64,000 nt of DNA from an uncultured Selenomonadales bacterium (GCA_947307055.1 CAMZHX010000002.1:1-64000); one strand, 5' to 3'; shown: positions 1 to 9,612, numbered from the stretch's first letter. Notes: generated from the letters alone by a model not told the origin. Program-made: numbers and translations.

Positions 1-815
1 TCATTTTTCTTGCCGCTTTTATTCGCCATCTTTAATTTACCAACACACCCTAGGCTGAATGACACGCCGATTATTGTTAGCGATACCGAATATTGAAGGA
101 GCAACAGCAAATAAAAAAGCGCAACAAAAAAATCCAGTATGGCGTTGCCGCCGAATTCGATAGCACGCCCGCGACTGATTCATTAAAAGCTATGCGCGAG
201 GCGACTTCGGCACTATGTCTTTGCTGAAAAAATTGTATCGGCAATCGAATCAGATGCCAAAAAAAATTTGTCGAATCGGATAACGTCAATTTTTTCTGCC
301 ACGTCGTCAAAATGTACGAGCGCAAATAATTCATCACGCAATTTATTAAAATCGCGCCAATCATCGTGAGATAAATTTTCGTCGCCCAATCGGGGTGCTT
401 GTTCGTCAAAACTTCGTCAATAAAAATCTGATTTATAACCGGCGTCGCTAATCCGGGAATTATCATGCACAAACCAATAATTAAAACAAAAATCATTGCC
501 CATTTATCTTCCAAAAGCTTTTTAGCAATGACTTTTACGACGTTATAACTATTTCCGGACGGCTTGAAATTTTCTTTTGGAATGATTTTGAGACAAACGC
601 CGGTATAAGACGTTATAAATTCATCAAAAAGAACTGTTCGCCGACCTAATGCCGGGTCATTTAAATAAACGACGCCTTTTTTGATACCTTCGAGAACAAC
701 AAAGTGATTGAATTCCCAATGAATAATCAAAGGATAAACTCTGCGCAAAAGGATTTTTGTAGCCGGCCACGTCAACGCTTTAGCCTCGCAACCCAGAGAG
801 CGCGCCTATCGAACT
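1..815 (-). pseudogene. Bacteriocin-type peptidase/permease ABC exporter, broken remnant
   Basis: The piece from 775 down to about 140 reads as the end of a C39 (double-glycine) peptidase domain (WEFNHFVVLEGI, then VYLNDPALGRR) followed by the first membrane helices of an ABC exporter (two hydrophobic segments around FVLIIGLCMIIPG and IYLTMIGAILINC). Proteins of this kind (NHLP-type bacteriocin exporters) cleave leader peptides and export the product. Two defects are visible. The N-terminus with the catalytic Cys is missing: the frame stays open only to about 815. Near 135-140 the frame shifts, and the next membrane helix continues in another frame (LDFFVALFYLLLLLQYSVS) to about the window edge. 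The ATPase domain is not seen here. No precursor peptide is visible nearby. Confidence 0.75.
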
Positions 816-841
816 TACCGGCTTATTTAAAAGCAAAATTT

Positions 842-947
842 CCTTGTCGTGCGTTGGCTATCGTGTTATAATTCATATGGTGATTGACATGATAGTTATT
901 TACAAACATTTGGACAAAAGCCCCTCTAGGAGGGCTAAATTTTTAAG
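842..947 (-). repeat. Dispersed ~105-bp repeat, copy 1
   Basis: Read on the minus strand, this stretch aligns over its whole length with 45518-45621 on the plus strand: CTTAAAAATTTA, a G/C-rich hairpin, an A/T spacer, then CATGTCAATCACC and ATTATAACAC. The hairpin (AGCCCTCC/GGGGCT type, 917-936) could also act as a terminator. The function is unknown. It may be a small mobile or regulatory element. Confidence 0.6.
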
Positions 948-1046
948 TTGATATTTTTTCGGGACAATAATTAGACGCCAAAAATTTTCTTTGAAAATTA
1001 TGTGAATTATATTAAAGTATCTTGACATGAAAGGAAATGTTCGGTT

Positions 1047-4000
1047 GTGGTCACCATAGATGAACTACTTAAAAAATATCGTAGTCTGGAAATGCCGGAA
1101 CGTGATAAGGGCGCAAAATTCGAGCGGCTCATGAAAAATTTCTTGCTGACTAATCCTGTTTATCGCGGAAAATTTTCTGACGTGTGGCTCTGGAGTGAAT
1201 TTCCTTTCCGTGACGAACTCGGTACCATCGATTTGGGCATCGATATTGTTTGCAAAGCCAGTGACGGAGAATTTTGGGCGGTGCAATGTAAATTTTACGC
1301 TGAAACATCGATAATTGATAAAGCCGCCGTCGATACCTTCCTTGCGACAAGCTCAAAAACTTTCGACGGCGATAAAAAATTCTCTGCGCGGCTGTGGATT
1401 TCAACTTCAGATAACTTAACCGACAACGCCGAAATTAATTTGCTCAATCAATCGCCGCCCGTCGCCAGAATCGGCATGGAAGAATTAAGAAAAGCCGCCG
1501 TCGACTGGGAAAAACTCGACGCGGGCACTTTCGGCGAAGAGGCTGTAAAAAATTTCCGCGAGCCTAAAGAACATCAGCTGAACGCCATCAACGCCGCGCA
1601 AAATCACTTCCAAAATCATAATCGCGGCAAATTAATCATGGCTTGCGGGACGGGCAAAACTTATACGTCGCTGAAAATCGCCGAAAAACTTTATCCGAAC
1701 GGAAAAATTTTATTTCTCGTGCCGTCAATTTCTCTGCTCGGACAAATTCTCTACGAATGGGCAAACTTCGCAGAAAAGCCTTTCAATTACATTTGCGTTT
1801 GCTCTGATGAAACCGTCTCGAAGAAAACTGACGACGAAATTTTAAAAGTCAACCTGCCGCTCCCCGCCACGACCAATCCCGACGAAATTTCTCGACGCTT
1901 AGAAACTTTTTCCGACAATATGACGGTCGTCTTTTCGACTTATCAATCGCTCGACAAAGTTTCAGCCGCGCAGATTGATTTTGATTTGATTATTTGCGAC
2001 GAGGCGCACCGCACAACCGGTTACGGCAAGGACGCCACCGCTTTTACTCAAGTTCATGATGAAAATTTTATTCGCGGCAAGAAACGTCTGTACATGACTG
2101 CCACGCCCAAACTTTACAAAGCCGACGCAAAAAAAGCCGCCGTCGAAAAAGATTTGACGCTATGGAGCATGGACGATACGGAAATTTTCGGCGAAGAATT
2201 TTTTTATTTCGGTTTCAGCGAGGCGATAAGAATCGGTAAGCTTGCTGATTATAAAGTTATCGTGCTCACTGTCAGCGAAAAAAATATTCCCGCCGCGCTC
2301 CAAAACGCAATCAACGACAAGAACAGCGCGATTAAAACCGACGACGCTTTAAAATTAATCGGCTGTATTAACGCCCTGTCAAAACGTGTCGATGTAAAAT
2401 CAAAACCATTCATCGAGGACGACCAAAGCTTAATGCACACTGCCGTTGCCTTCTGCCCGAAAATTTCTTACTCCGAATACATTACAGGAATTTTCAATGA
2501 AGTTCAGCAGAAATATTGCGCTGATATGCCCGCCGAAGATTTGAAATCGCTAGTCGAAATTCAAGTTGCGCACATTGACGGAACAATGAATTCAATTAAT
2601 CGCAATAAAAAGCTCCATTGGCTGAAAAATACTACGATTGACGGAAATATTTGCCGCGTCCTGTCGAATGTTCGTTGCCTCTCCGAAGGTGTCGACGTTC
2701 CAACTCTCGACGCTGTTTTATTTTTGTCATCTAAAAAATCCAAAGTCGAAATCGTTCAAGCCGTCGGTCGTGCGCTCAGAACTGCTCGCGATAAAAAATA
2801 CGGCTATATTATTATTCCCGTCGTAATTCCTACTAATAAACGCCCCGAACTTGTCCTTGATTCAAGCGATTTCAAAACCGTTTGGGACGTTCTTAACGCT
2901 CTGCGCGCTCATGATGAAAGAATCGACGCTGAAATTCAGCGAATCGCCGTTAAAAAGGACAGCGACATAATTTTGGTAGATAAGCCGCCGCCGATTGATG
3001 ATAATAATGATTCGGAGGAATCGCGGCAACTTCTTTTGTCCGAATTGCTGAATTGGCATGAACTTCGCGATAAAATTTATGCTCGCATGGTTGAGCACGT
3101 CGGCAATCGGCTTTATTGGGTGCAATGGGCGCAAAAAGTCGCGGTCATTGTCGAACGCCACACAAAACGAATCACAGAATTAATTTCCGTTGAAGGCGAG
3201 CCGCGAAGGGCTTTTTATAATTTCCTTCACGACTTGCAGAAAAATTTAAATCCGAACGTCACGTCTAAAGAAGCGATTGATATGTTAGCTCAACATCTCG
3301 TCACGCGCCCCGTCTTTGAAGCTCTTTTTGAAAATTATTCCTTCGTGCAAAACAATCCCGTAAGTCGCGCTATGCAAGAAATCCTTGATAAGCTCGATGA
3401 AGACGGAATGAGTAGCGACCGTGAAATTTTTTCGCGTCTTTATGAAAACGTTCGCGAAAATTGCCGCGATATGGGCGACGCCGCCAACCGTCAACGAATT
3501 ATCATCAGGCTTTACGATAATTTTTTCCGCATCGCGCTCAAAAAGACTGCCGAAAAGCTCGGCATTGTTTATACGCCCGTTGAAGTCGTTGATTTTATTT
3601 TGCGCTCCGTCGACGCCGTGTTGAAGAAAAATTTTAACCGCACGCTCTCCGATAAAAATGTTCACGTCCTCGACCCCTTCACAGGCACCGGCACTTTCAT
3701 AACCCGTTTGATTCAATCCGGCTTGATTAAAAAGAAAGATTTGCTCCGAAAATATTTACACGAACTCCATGCCAACGAAATTGTCTTGCTCGCCTATTAC
3801 ATTGCCGCAATTAATATCGAAAACACTTGCTCCGCTAAAATTGACGGATATCGAACGTTTCCGGGCATCTGTTTTACTGATACCTTTGAACTTTACGAGC
3901 GCGGCGAAATTCCCCTCAACCTTGCAGGCGTCATGAAGGAAAATTCCGCTCGCGTCAACGAACAGAAAAATTCCCGCATTGAAATTATCGTCGGCAACCC

Positions 4001-5696
4001 GCCCTATTCTGTCGGACAAACTTCAGCTAACGATAATAATAAAAATAATTGGTATAAAAATCTTGAGGAACGAATCGCCGCAACCTACGCCGCAAAAACC
4101 AACGCCACACTTAAAGCAAAAATTTATGACAGCTACGTTAAGGCTTTTCGCTGGGCTTCCGACCGAATCACGGAAGGTATTATCGGTTTCGTGACAAATG
4201 CCGGTTGGCTAGATAATAATTCAATGGACGGCTTGCGCAAATGTTTTGCCGAAGAGTTCAGCGAAATTTATATTTTTAATCTGCGCGGCAATGCTCGTAC
4301 TCAAGGCGAATTGCGGCGGCGCGAAAGGGATAATGTCTTCGGTCAAGGTTCACGCGCTCCCATTGCCATTACGATTTTGGTTAAAGCCCCGCACGAAGGC
4401 GACGCGAAGATTTTTTACCGCGACATTGGCGACTATCTCACGCGCGACGATAAACTTTCTATCATTCAAAATACTCCTAGCGTCCTGCACGAAAGTTTTC
4501 AACCTATCACGCCAAACGAGCGCGGCGACTGGATTAATCAACGCGGTGACCTTTTCGACACGTTTATTCCCCTCGCACCCGATAAAAAATTTGACGGCGC
4601 GGCTCAATCTTTCTTTATCGTCAATTCGGCAGGAGTTTTAACTTCTCGCGATGCTTGGGTTTATAATTTTTCGCGAACCGAGCTTGAAAAAAATATCCGA
4701 ACGACCATTGATTATTACAACACGCACGAGCCGACTGACATTGACCCTACAAAAATTTCTTGGACTGAATTAACGAGGACAAACAAAAATCGTGGACGCG
4801 AAATAATTTTTGACGCCGCGCAGATTGTCGAAAGTATGTATTGCCCATTTTGTAAAGAAAATCTTTATTACGACACTCATCTTAACGAACGACGCTATCA
4901 AATGCCAAAAATTTTTCCGACCGGCAATGAAGAAAATCTTTCAATCTGCATTATTGGCACCGGCAGTCCAAGAAATTTTTCTGTGATAATTGTCAATGAA
5001 ATTACGGAGTACAAATTTTTTTATAACGCGCAATGTTTTCCGCTGTATTATTATGAGCGTGGTGTGCAAGGAAATTTATTCGGGGAAGATTTGGAGCGGC
5101 GTGACGGCGTGAGCGATTTTATTTGGAATCGGGCAAAACTTTTATACGGAATTGACGTTAGCAAAGAAGATATTTTCTATTATGTGTACGGCTTCTTACA
5201 CCTGCCGAGCTATCGCGAGAAATTTTCTGCGGAGCTGAAAAAATCTTTGCCGCGAATCATTTTGACACCTGACGCTAAAAAATTTTGGCAGTTAAGCCGC
5301 GCAGGGCGCAACCTTGCTGCGCTTCATTTGAATTACGAGACGCAAGAGCCGCCCGAAGGTGTCGAAGTTATTGGCGGCGGCGATTATCGCGTAAAAAAAT
5401 TACGGTTCGCGAGTAAAGACGACCGCACGACTTTGATTTACAACGAGCACATCACGATAAAAAATATTCCGCCGCCTGCGTTTGAATACGTGGTCAACGG
5501 GCGCAGTCCTTTGGAGTGGATAATCGACCGCTACCAAGTCAAAACTGATTCGGCGAGCGGAATTGTGAATAATCCGAACGATTGGGCGAGCGAACACGAT
5601 GACGAGAAATATATTTTAAATTTGATTTTGAGTTCAATAACCGTGAGCCTGAAAACTTTGGACATCGTAGAAAATTTGCCTGACGTTGAGTTTTAA
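1047..5696 (+). CDS. Single-chain type ISP restriction-modification enzyme
   Basis: This protein of 1549 residues combines all restriction-modification activities in one chain, as in the LlaGI/LlaBIII class. An Mrr-like PD-(D/E)XK nuclease lies at the N-terminus (D66, then Q80-x-K82 in WAVQCKFY). A superfamily 2 helicase/translocase follows: Walker A MACGTGKT 198-205, DEAH 318-321, MTATP 350-354 and QAVGRALR 571-578. An N6-adenine methyltransferase comes next, with motif I DPFTGTGTF 876-884 and catalytic NPPYS 984-988. The remaining ~500 residues should be the target-recognition domain. It would methylate and, on unmodified DNA, cleave after translocation. The GTG start at 1047 is chosen because AAGGAAATG precedes it at normal spacing. 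The gene looks intact and stands alone between a broken exporter and the tRNA-Arg island. Confidence 0.93.
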   Translation: MVTIDELLKKYRSLEMPERDKGAKFERLMKNFLLTNPVYRGKFSDVWLWSEFPFRDELGTIDLGIDIVCKASDGEFWAVQCKFYAETSIIDKAAVDTFLATSSKTFDGDKKFSARLWISTSDNLTDNAEINLLNQSPPVARIGMEELRKAAVDWEKLDAGTFGEEAVKNFREPKEHQLNAINAAQNHFQNHNRGKLIMACGTGKTYTSLKIAEKLYPNGKILFLVPSISLLGQILYEWANFAEKPFNYICVCSDETVSKKTDDEILKVNLPLPATTNPDEISRRLETFSDNMTVVFSTYQSLDKVSAAQIDFDLIICDEAHRTTGYGKDATAFTQVHDENFIRGKKRLYMTATPKLYKADAKKAAVEKDLTLWSMDDTEIFGEEFFYFGFSEAIRIGKLADYKVIVLTVSEKNIPAALQNAINDKNSAIKTDDALKLIGCINALSKRVDVKSKPFIEDDQSLMHTAVAFCPKISYSEYITGIFNEVQQKYCADMPAEDLKSLVEIQVAHIDGTMNSINRNKKLHWLKNTTIDGNICRVLSNVRCLSEGVDVPTLDAVLFLSSKKSKVEIVQAVGRALRTARDKKYGYIIIPVVIPTNKRPELVLDSSDFKTVWDVLNALRAHDERIDAEIQRIAVKKDSDIILVDKPPPIDDNNDSEESRQLLLSELLNWHELRDKIYARMVEHVGNRLYWVQWAQKVAVIVERHTKRITELISVEGEPRRAFYNFLHDLQKNLNPNVTSKEAIDMLAQHLVTRPVFEALFENYSFVQNNPVSRAMQEILDKLDEDGMSSDREIFSRLYENVRENCRDMGDAANRQRIIIRLYDNFFRIALKKTAEKLGIVYTPVEVVDFILRSVDAVLKKNFNRTLSDKNVHVLDPFTGTGTFITRLIQSGLIKKKDLLRKYLHELHANEIVLLAYYIAAINIENTCSAKIDGYRTFPGICFTDTFELYERGEIPLNLAGVMKENSARVNEQKNSRIEIIVGNPPYSVGQTSANDNNKNNWYKNLEERIAATYAAKTNATLKAKIYDSYVKAFRWASDRITEGIIGFVTNAGWLDNNSMDGLRKCFAEEFSEIYIFNLRGNARTQGELRRRERDNVFGQGSRAPIAITILVKAPHEGDAKIFYRDIGDYLTRDDKLSIIQNTPSVLHESFQPITPNERGDWINQRGDLFDTFIPLAPDKKFDGAAQSFFIVNSAGVLTSRDAWVYNFSRTELEKNIRTTIDYYNTHEPTDIDPTKISWTELTRTNKNRGREIIFDAAQIVESMYCPFCKENLYYDTHLNERRYQMPKIFPTGNEENLSICIIGTGSPRNFSVIIVNEITEYKFFYNAQCFPLYYYERGVQGNLFGEDLERRDGVSDFIWNRAKLLYGIDVSKEDIFYYVYGFLHLPSYREKFSAELKKSLPRIILTPDAKKFWQLSRAGRNLAALHLNYETQEPPEGVEVIGGGDYRVKKLRFASKDDRTTLIYNEHITIKNIPPPAFEYVVNGRSPLEWIIDRYQVKTDSASGIVNNPNDWASEHDDEKYILNLILSSITVSLKTLDIVENLPDVEF

Positions 5697-5864
5697 GTAA
5701 TGTTGAAATCATGTCGACGGTCGAAAGTTCGCGATTCATACGCTTAAGGCTCTTCCTGAAGTACTTGGCAATTTCTTTTACTCCTCTAATTTCTTCTTTT
5801 GTTTCCGAAATAATTTTAGCAAGCTTGGTACGCAACCGTTTGTCCGTCCCGTCCGGGAACCACA
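5697..5864. other. Intergenic stretch before the island's left repeat
   Basis: This stretch lies between the end of the type ISP gene and the left island repeat. I see no convincing gene in it. The short open frames on both strands lack family features and ribosome-binding sites. Confidence 0.5.
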
Positions 5865-5957
5865 AAACGGAAAAAGCCCCGTCGATTGACGGGACTTTGT
5901 TGATTTCATATGGCGCACTCGGCGTGACTCGAACACGTGACCCACGGCTTAGAAGGC
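5865..5957 (+). repeat. Left attachment repeat: displaced tRNA-Arg 3' half plus terminator
   Basis: This 93-bp stretch matches 19994-20086 at about 90 positions. It holds the 3' half of tRNA-Arg(UCU) on the minus strand (5911-5957, including CCA) and the hairpin terminator that follows the tRNA. The 5' half of the tRNA is absent. One T-stem pair is lost (ACGTG against CACGC), so this is not a functional tRNA. The terminator hairpin differs from the right copy by a paired C-G for T-A change. This is the displaced-tRNA end expected when an element integrates into the 3' end of a tRNA gene. Confidence 0.88.
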
Positions 5958-6060
5958 TTAAAGCTTGAATTTTAACCTTCCATAAGTCACGTTAAGTCTT
6001 GATTTTAAAGGGCTGAATCAAATTTTCCGTCGCATCCTTTTCAAGAATTTCGCCCATTTT

Positions 6061-6092
6061 TTCTGCTAATGCCCCACTAATTGCCCCACAAA
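6061..6092 (-). repeat. Paired GTGGGGCA motif, likely integrase arm-type sites (left end)
   Basis: On the minus strand this reads GTGGGGCAATTAGTGGGGCA, two direct copies of a GTGGGGCA-centred unit. The same pair occurs at 19967-19995 in the same orientation at the other end of the island. Tyrosine integrases with an N-terminal arm-binding domain, as in the island's own integrase, use such paired direct repeats at both element ends. The minus-strand frame through this site also resembles an integrase C-terminal tail (GALAEKMGEILEKD), so an older integrase gene may have ended here. Confidence 0.55.
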
Positions 6093-6095
6093 AAT

Positions 6096-6509
6096 TTATT
6101 CTTCAAGCTCAATAATGTTCAACATCTCACGCGGCGTAACTATAAATGTTCGTTGTGGAAAATGCTTTAAATTCCCCGTAACCAAATAGGCGTCGTGCTC
6201 TTTGCGAGATTCCATTACAATTTCGTAAAACACTGCGTCTTTGGGATCGGGAAAGAATTCCTCTGTATTAACCGCATCGATATGAATTGCACGGGATATT
6301 ATTCCGGCTATTATGACCTCAACGGTTTGCTCGTCGAATTTGAATTTTTTTCTTCGTAACACGTCGTTATATTCCTCAAGAATTTCAGCGTTCAGAAGCG
6401 GAATAATTTTTCCTTCGAGTGCGTGAGTGACAACTGCTCCTGGCACTGATTCTTTGCGTATAAGCGCGGACACAAGTACATTTGTATCAAGCACGGCGTA
6501 ATAGTTCAT
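6096..6509 (-). CDS. PIN-domain toxin of a type II toxin-antitoxin pair
   Basis: The 137-residue protein has a PIN RNase fold. The N-terminal AVLDTNVLVSAL carries the first catalytic Asp. Further acidic residues lie in LEEYNDVL, in the FFPDPKDAVF motif and in the C-terminal YLVTGNLKHFP segment, which is typical of the COG1569 PIN toxin family. Such toxins cleave RNA when freed from their antitoxin. The start codon overlaps the end of the antitoxin gene by 4 bases, so the two are translationally coupled. It is the first gene inside the left end of the island, where toxin-antitoxin pairs often stabilise elements. Confidence 0.88.
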   Translation of the reverse strand: MNYYAVLDTNVLVSALIRKESVPGAVVTHALEGKIIPLLNAEILEEYNDVLRRKKFKFDEQTVEVIIAGIISRAIHIDAVNTEEFFPDPKDAVFYEIVMESRKEHDAYLVTGNLKHFPQRTFIVTPREMLNIIELEE

Positions 6510-6817
6510 TTTGCGGCGCGAGCCTCCCTTGAACGTCGCGAGGCAATAATCTCTGCGTTAATATCATCCAACGTCAAATTGCAAACACCATTGATTGCAG
6601 AAGCGTCGCTCAATTCTTGCATGGCGCGAACAGCACGCTCCGCTTTGTAATTGCGTTTGGGCAAAGTCATGTTGAAAGGAATTCCGTTTGCCAATACAGA
6701 TCTCTTCAAGAAAATTTTTATCGCTGTCGAAAAATCCAGACCTAACTTTTCAAATACGTCCGTTGCCGCTCGTTGCAGTTCTTCATCCATTTTAATTTCC
6801 ACCGACACGTTTGCCAT
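6506..6817 (-). CDS. RelB/DinJ-family antitoxin
   Basis: The ~103-residue protein begins MANVSVEIKMDEEL and carries the ribbon-helix-helix pattern of RelB/DinJ antitoxins (EKLGLDFSTAIKIFLKRSV, then GIPFNMTLP). The C-terminal half (VRAMQELSDASAI onward) should wrap the toxin. It would neutralise the PIN toxin encoded immediately downstream and repress their shared promoter, which should lie within 6818-6950. The ATG at 6817 is preferred over one five codons upstream because the GGGAAG sequence lies at the right distance before it. Pairing a RelB-type antitoxin with a PIN toxin instead of RelE is a less usual but known combination. Confidence 0.85.
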   Translation of the reverse strand: MANVSVEIKMDEELQRAATDVFEKLGLDFSTAIKIFLKRSVLANGIPFNMTLPKRNYKAERAVRAMQELSDASAINGVCNLTLDDINAEIIASRRSREARAAK

Positions 6818-6950
6818 GCTATCACTTCCCATAAAATTTATTCACAGTCGAATTTTAATGAGCTTTTCCGATTCGGTCAAGAAGTTTTGGCAGGTAAAGA
6901 AAATACAGTTGTCGAATCTGTCAGCCATTCATTATAAGGACGTGTGAAAA

Positions 6951-8243
6951 GTGCAGAAAATAATTATTCATAACTTCGGACCGATAAAAGAATGTGAAAT
7001 AGATTTGGCTCAATTCATCGTCTTGACGGGCGCACAAGCCGCAGGTAAGAGCACAATAGCTAAAGCCATTTATTATTTTTCTCTGGTTAAGGAAATTTGT
7101 TTCTCTCTAATTACGGGAAGCAAGAACAGAAATCTTGATATACTAAAAGGCGACCTTCGCGGATCGTTTTTATTGCAAACGTTCTATGACCTTTTTGGTG
7201 GAATGGTTGTCAGTTCAATCGACTGTTCGTTAGAGTGCATTTATACTGAAAAAACCAAGATTCGCGTTTACAGAGACGGAAATTCTTTACTTAAAATTGA
7301 ACTCAGTGAAAACATTGATGAATTGGTGGAACGTTACGCAGATCGTGACATATCTTTTTGGGCAATCTATGAAAATAGTCAGCAGTTAAATCACGAGTTG
7401 GAAAATCTTTTTAACTTACCTTATACGCCAATCTATATTCCTGCCGGCAGGAGCGTCGTTACACTGATGACAGATTTTATGGGCGAACTTCTTTTGTCGA
7501 ATGGCGGCACCAGATCTCGCAGTGCCATGCAAAATCTTGATTATGCTACTCAGAAGTATGTGCGGGAAGTTTTGTTGCTCAGAAAATTTTTCTCAGAGGG
7601 GACGTCCAACCGACTTTATAGAGTTCGTCGAGCATGGGGAGGTTCCAAGATGTCGTTGATGAAAAAATTCTTGTTGCTGTCCGAAAAGATTATCAAAGGC
7701 GAATATTTCTACCGAGAGGGCGCGGAATTTCTCCGTGTGAAAAAATTTGACGGTGAGACCGCTGATGTTTGGATAAACTTTGCGTTGTCAGGACAACAGG
7801 AAATTTTATGGGTATGCAACATAATGTTTTATCACCTCTTTCACGGCGACCGCGTGTTTATTATTCTGGAGGAGCCGGAAGCTCATCTTTACCCCGATTC
7901 CCAGAAATATATCAGCGAACTGATTGGAATGTTTGTTCACGCGGGAAATCGGGCGATTATAACGACGCACAGCCCTTACATATTGGGCGAGTTCAATAAT
8001 TTGCTTTACGCAAACGAGATACAAGGCGTTGATGAGCAACGGAATGAAATCGTGGACGAAGAAGAAATTTTGCCCTACGATAACTCGCGGGCATTTTACG
8101 TCGCGGACGGTTTTGTTAAAGACGCAATGGAAGATCATTTGATTATCAATTCACTTATTGATGGTGCCTCCGACGAAATCAACACGGAAAACGAAAGACT
8201 TATCGAGCTGAAATGGGCGACGGAGGAGCAGAATGAAAATTAA
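6951..8243 (+). CDS. AAA/ABC-type ATPase of the OLD/AAA_15 kind
   Basis: This 430-residue ATPase resembles the SMC/ABC-like ATPases of defence and anti-phage modules. It starts with FGPIKECEIDL, has Walker A GAQAAGKST (27-35), the ABC-type signature LSGQQ (279-283), Walker B ILEEPEAHLYP (305-315) and a distal ITTHSPYILGEF motif. No nuclease (Toprim) domain follows the ATPase core, so the effector should be a separate protein. The next gene starts inside its last codons. The GTG start lies behind an AAGGAC-like site. It runs divergently from the toxin-antitoxin pair. The exact system cannot be named from sequence alone. Confidence 0.8.
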   Translation: MQKIIIHNFGPIKECEIDLAQFIVLTGAQAAGKSTIAKAIYYFSLVKEICFSLITGSKNRNLDILKGDLRGSFLLQTFYDLFGGMVVSSIDCSLECIYTEKTKIRVYRDGNSLLKIELSENIDELVERYADRDISFWAIYENSQQLNHELENLFNLPYTPIYIPAGRSVVTLMTDFMGELLLSNGGTRSRSAMQNLDYATQKYVREVLLLRKFFSEGTSNRLYRVRRAWGGSKMSLMKKFLLLSEKIIKGEYFYREGAEFLRVKKFDGETADVWINFALSGQQEILWVCNIMFYHLFHGDRVFIILEEPEAHLYPDSQKYISELIGMFVHAGNRAIITTHSPYILGEFNNLLYANEIQGVDEQRNEIVDEEEILPYDNSRAFYVADGFVKDAMEDHLIINSLIDGASDEINTENERLIELKWATEEQNEN

Positions 8244-8379
8244 CCTTTCCGATTATGAAAATCTTTGCAAAGACAAACGTCAGCCAATTATTGTATCGCA
8301 AGACCGCAGAAGCGATTGTCAACATCGGGCACAGAACGTTGTAAAGCAAAAAAATCTTCGCTCTGTCGTTCGTCAGTAA
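8233..8379 (+). pseudogene. Short partner of the AAA ATPase, probably truncated
   Basis: This is a 48-codon frame beginning MKINLSDYENLCKDKRQ, whose ATG lies inside the last codons of the ATPase gene (11-base overlap), which implies coupling. The sequence QDRRSDCQHRAQN resembles the N-terminus of the ~200-residue proteins that often accompany such ATPases. The rest is absent: the frame ends just before the convergent integrase. I infer that the effector gene was cut off by rearrangement at the integrase block. No catalytic motif is left. Confidence 0.5.
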
Positions 8380-8424
8380 AAAAAAAGAAGTGCCTGTGGA
8401 ACCGAGAACTTCCGGTTTCAAAAA

Positions 8425-9612
8425 TTATTTGAAAAGTTTGCGCAGAGCGTCTACCGCTTGCCCTTGCATGTCGGGCAGGAAGTGACTGTAAGTGTCTATT
8501 GTAACTTTAATTGAACTGTGACCGAGACGCTCCTGAACGATTTTGGATTGGCGCCCCTGTTGAAGAAGTAGCGTCGCGTGGGTGTGTCGCAAGCCGTGAA
8601 ACGTAAAGTCGAGGTTGATGTGACATTCCTTCAGCAACGGCTTGAAATATCGTCGTGTAAAATTTGTCGGGCTTATCGGCTCGCCGAACGAACTGGTAAA
8701 GATTAATCAGTTTCGTGCAAATTTATCGCCTAATTCATCGGCGTAATTTTTTTGCCATTCACGATACTCTTTCAGATATTGAATATCTTCCGGCATGAGC
8801 AATAATCGCCGTCGGCTGTTTTTGGTTTTCGGTTCCTGAAAAACTGCACCGCGTCCGACAACATGAGCGAGTGAACGCTTTATGAATACACAAGAATTTG
8901 TGAAGTCAACGTCTTCCCACTTTAGCCCGAATACTTCGCCTTGTCTCAAACCTGTTTTGACCGTGAACGATAAAATTTCCGGCATCATGTTCCTCATAAA
9001 TTCATTGCTGATTTTCCTTGCCGCTTTGATTAGGGTTGTAACCTCATCTCGCGTCAACACGACAATTTCTTTACGTGTTAACTTTGGAGATTTTGTTAAG
9101 CGCACCACGTTTCGCAAGACCAATCCTTCGCGGACGGCATCGTCCACGCACATAGCGAAATATCTTCTTGCCGCTCGTACTGTGGAAGGTGATAGAGCAT
9201 TGCCGTCGGCTCGTCCGTTTACCAGTAGAGAATTAAAATGCTTCTGCAGGCTCAACGCCTCCAACGCTGCCAGTTTAAGATTCCCAAACTTTGGCACGAT
9301 GTAATTTTTCAAACTGCTCCAGTATTTTTCAAAAGTTCGCGGTCTGATTCGAGGCTTGACGTAGTTTTCCATCCATTCGTCAATCCATGCGGCAACAGTC
9401 ATATCAGCTTTTAAGAGAATACTGCCTTGCTGATTCGCCAGAAGAAAATCCTTGCCCTTTTCCATAGCTTCATGCTTAGTTTTTGCGGCAAATTTTTTTC
9501 GTTTCGCTGAGCCGGCGGGAGCCTTGTAACTTACTTGATAAATCCAAAGCCCGCGATTTTTGTCTTGATAAATGACGCCCTCTCCGGCGTTTCGTCTTCC
9601 CATAAACTTCAC
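8425..9612 (-). pseudogene. int: Tyrosine recombinase (integrase) with one in-frame TGA
   Basis: The full frame is 395 codons and reads as one integrase interrupted by a single TGA at codon 302 (8707-8709). The N-terminus (GEGVIYQDKNRGLWIYQVSY) is an AP2-like arm-binding domain. A SAM-like core-binding domain follows, then the catalytic domain with Arg223 (TGLRQGEVFGLKW) before the stop, and His338/Arg341 (HGLRH), His364 (LGHSS) and Tyr374 (TIDTYSHF) after it. The stop therefore separates the first catalytic Arg from the rest. Relatives often have a large hydrophobic residue here, so TGG to TGA is a likely origin. The frame is otherwise clean, suggesting recent inactivation. It presumably inserted the island into tRNA-Arg. 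Confidence 0.88.

Noticed and set aside
5911-5957. A second tRNA-Arg gene
   Set aside because: Only the 3' half is present, and one T-stem pair is broken. It is the displaced att copy.
8707-8709. TGA read as selenocysteine or tryptophan in the integrase
   Set aside because: Intact genes here (for example the PHP and EndoU-type genes) end in TGA, the position does not need Cys or Sec, and no hairpin typical of a Sec element was seen downstream.
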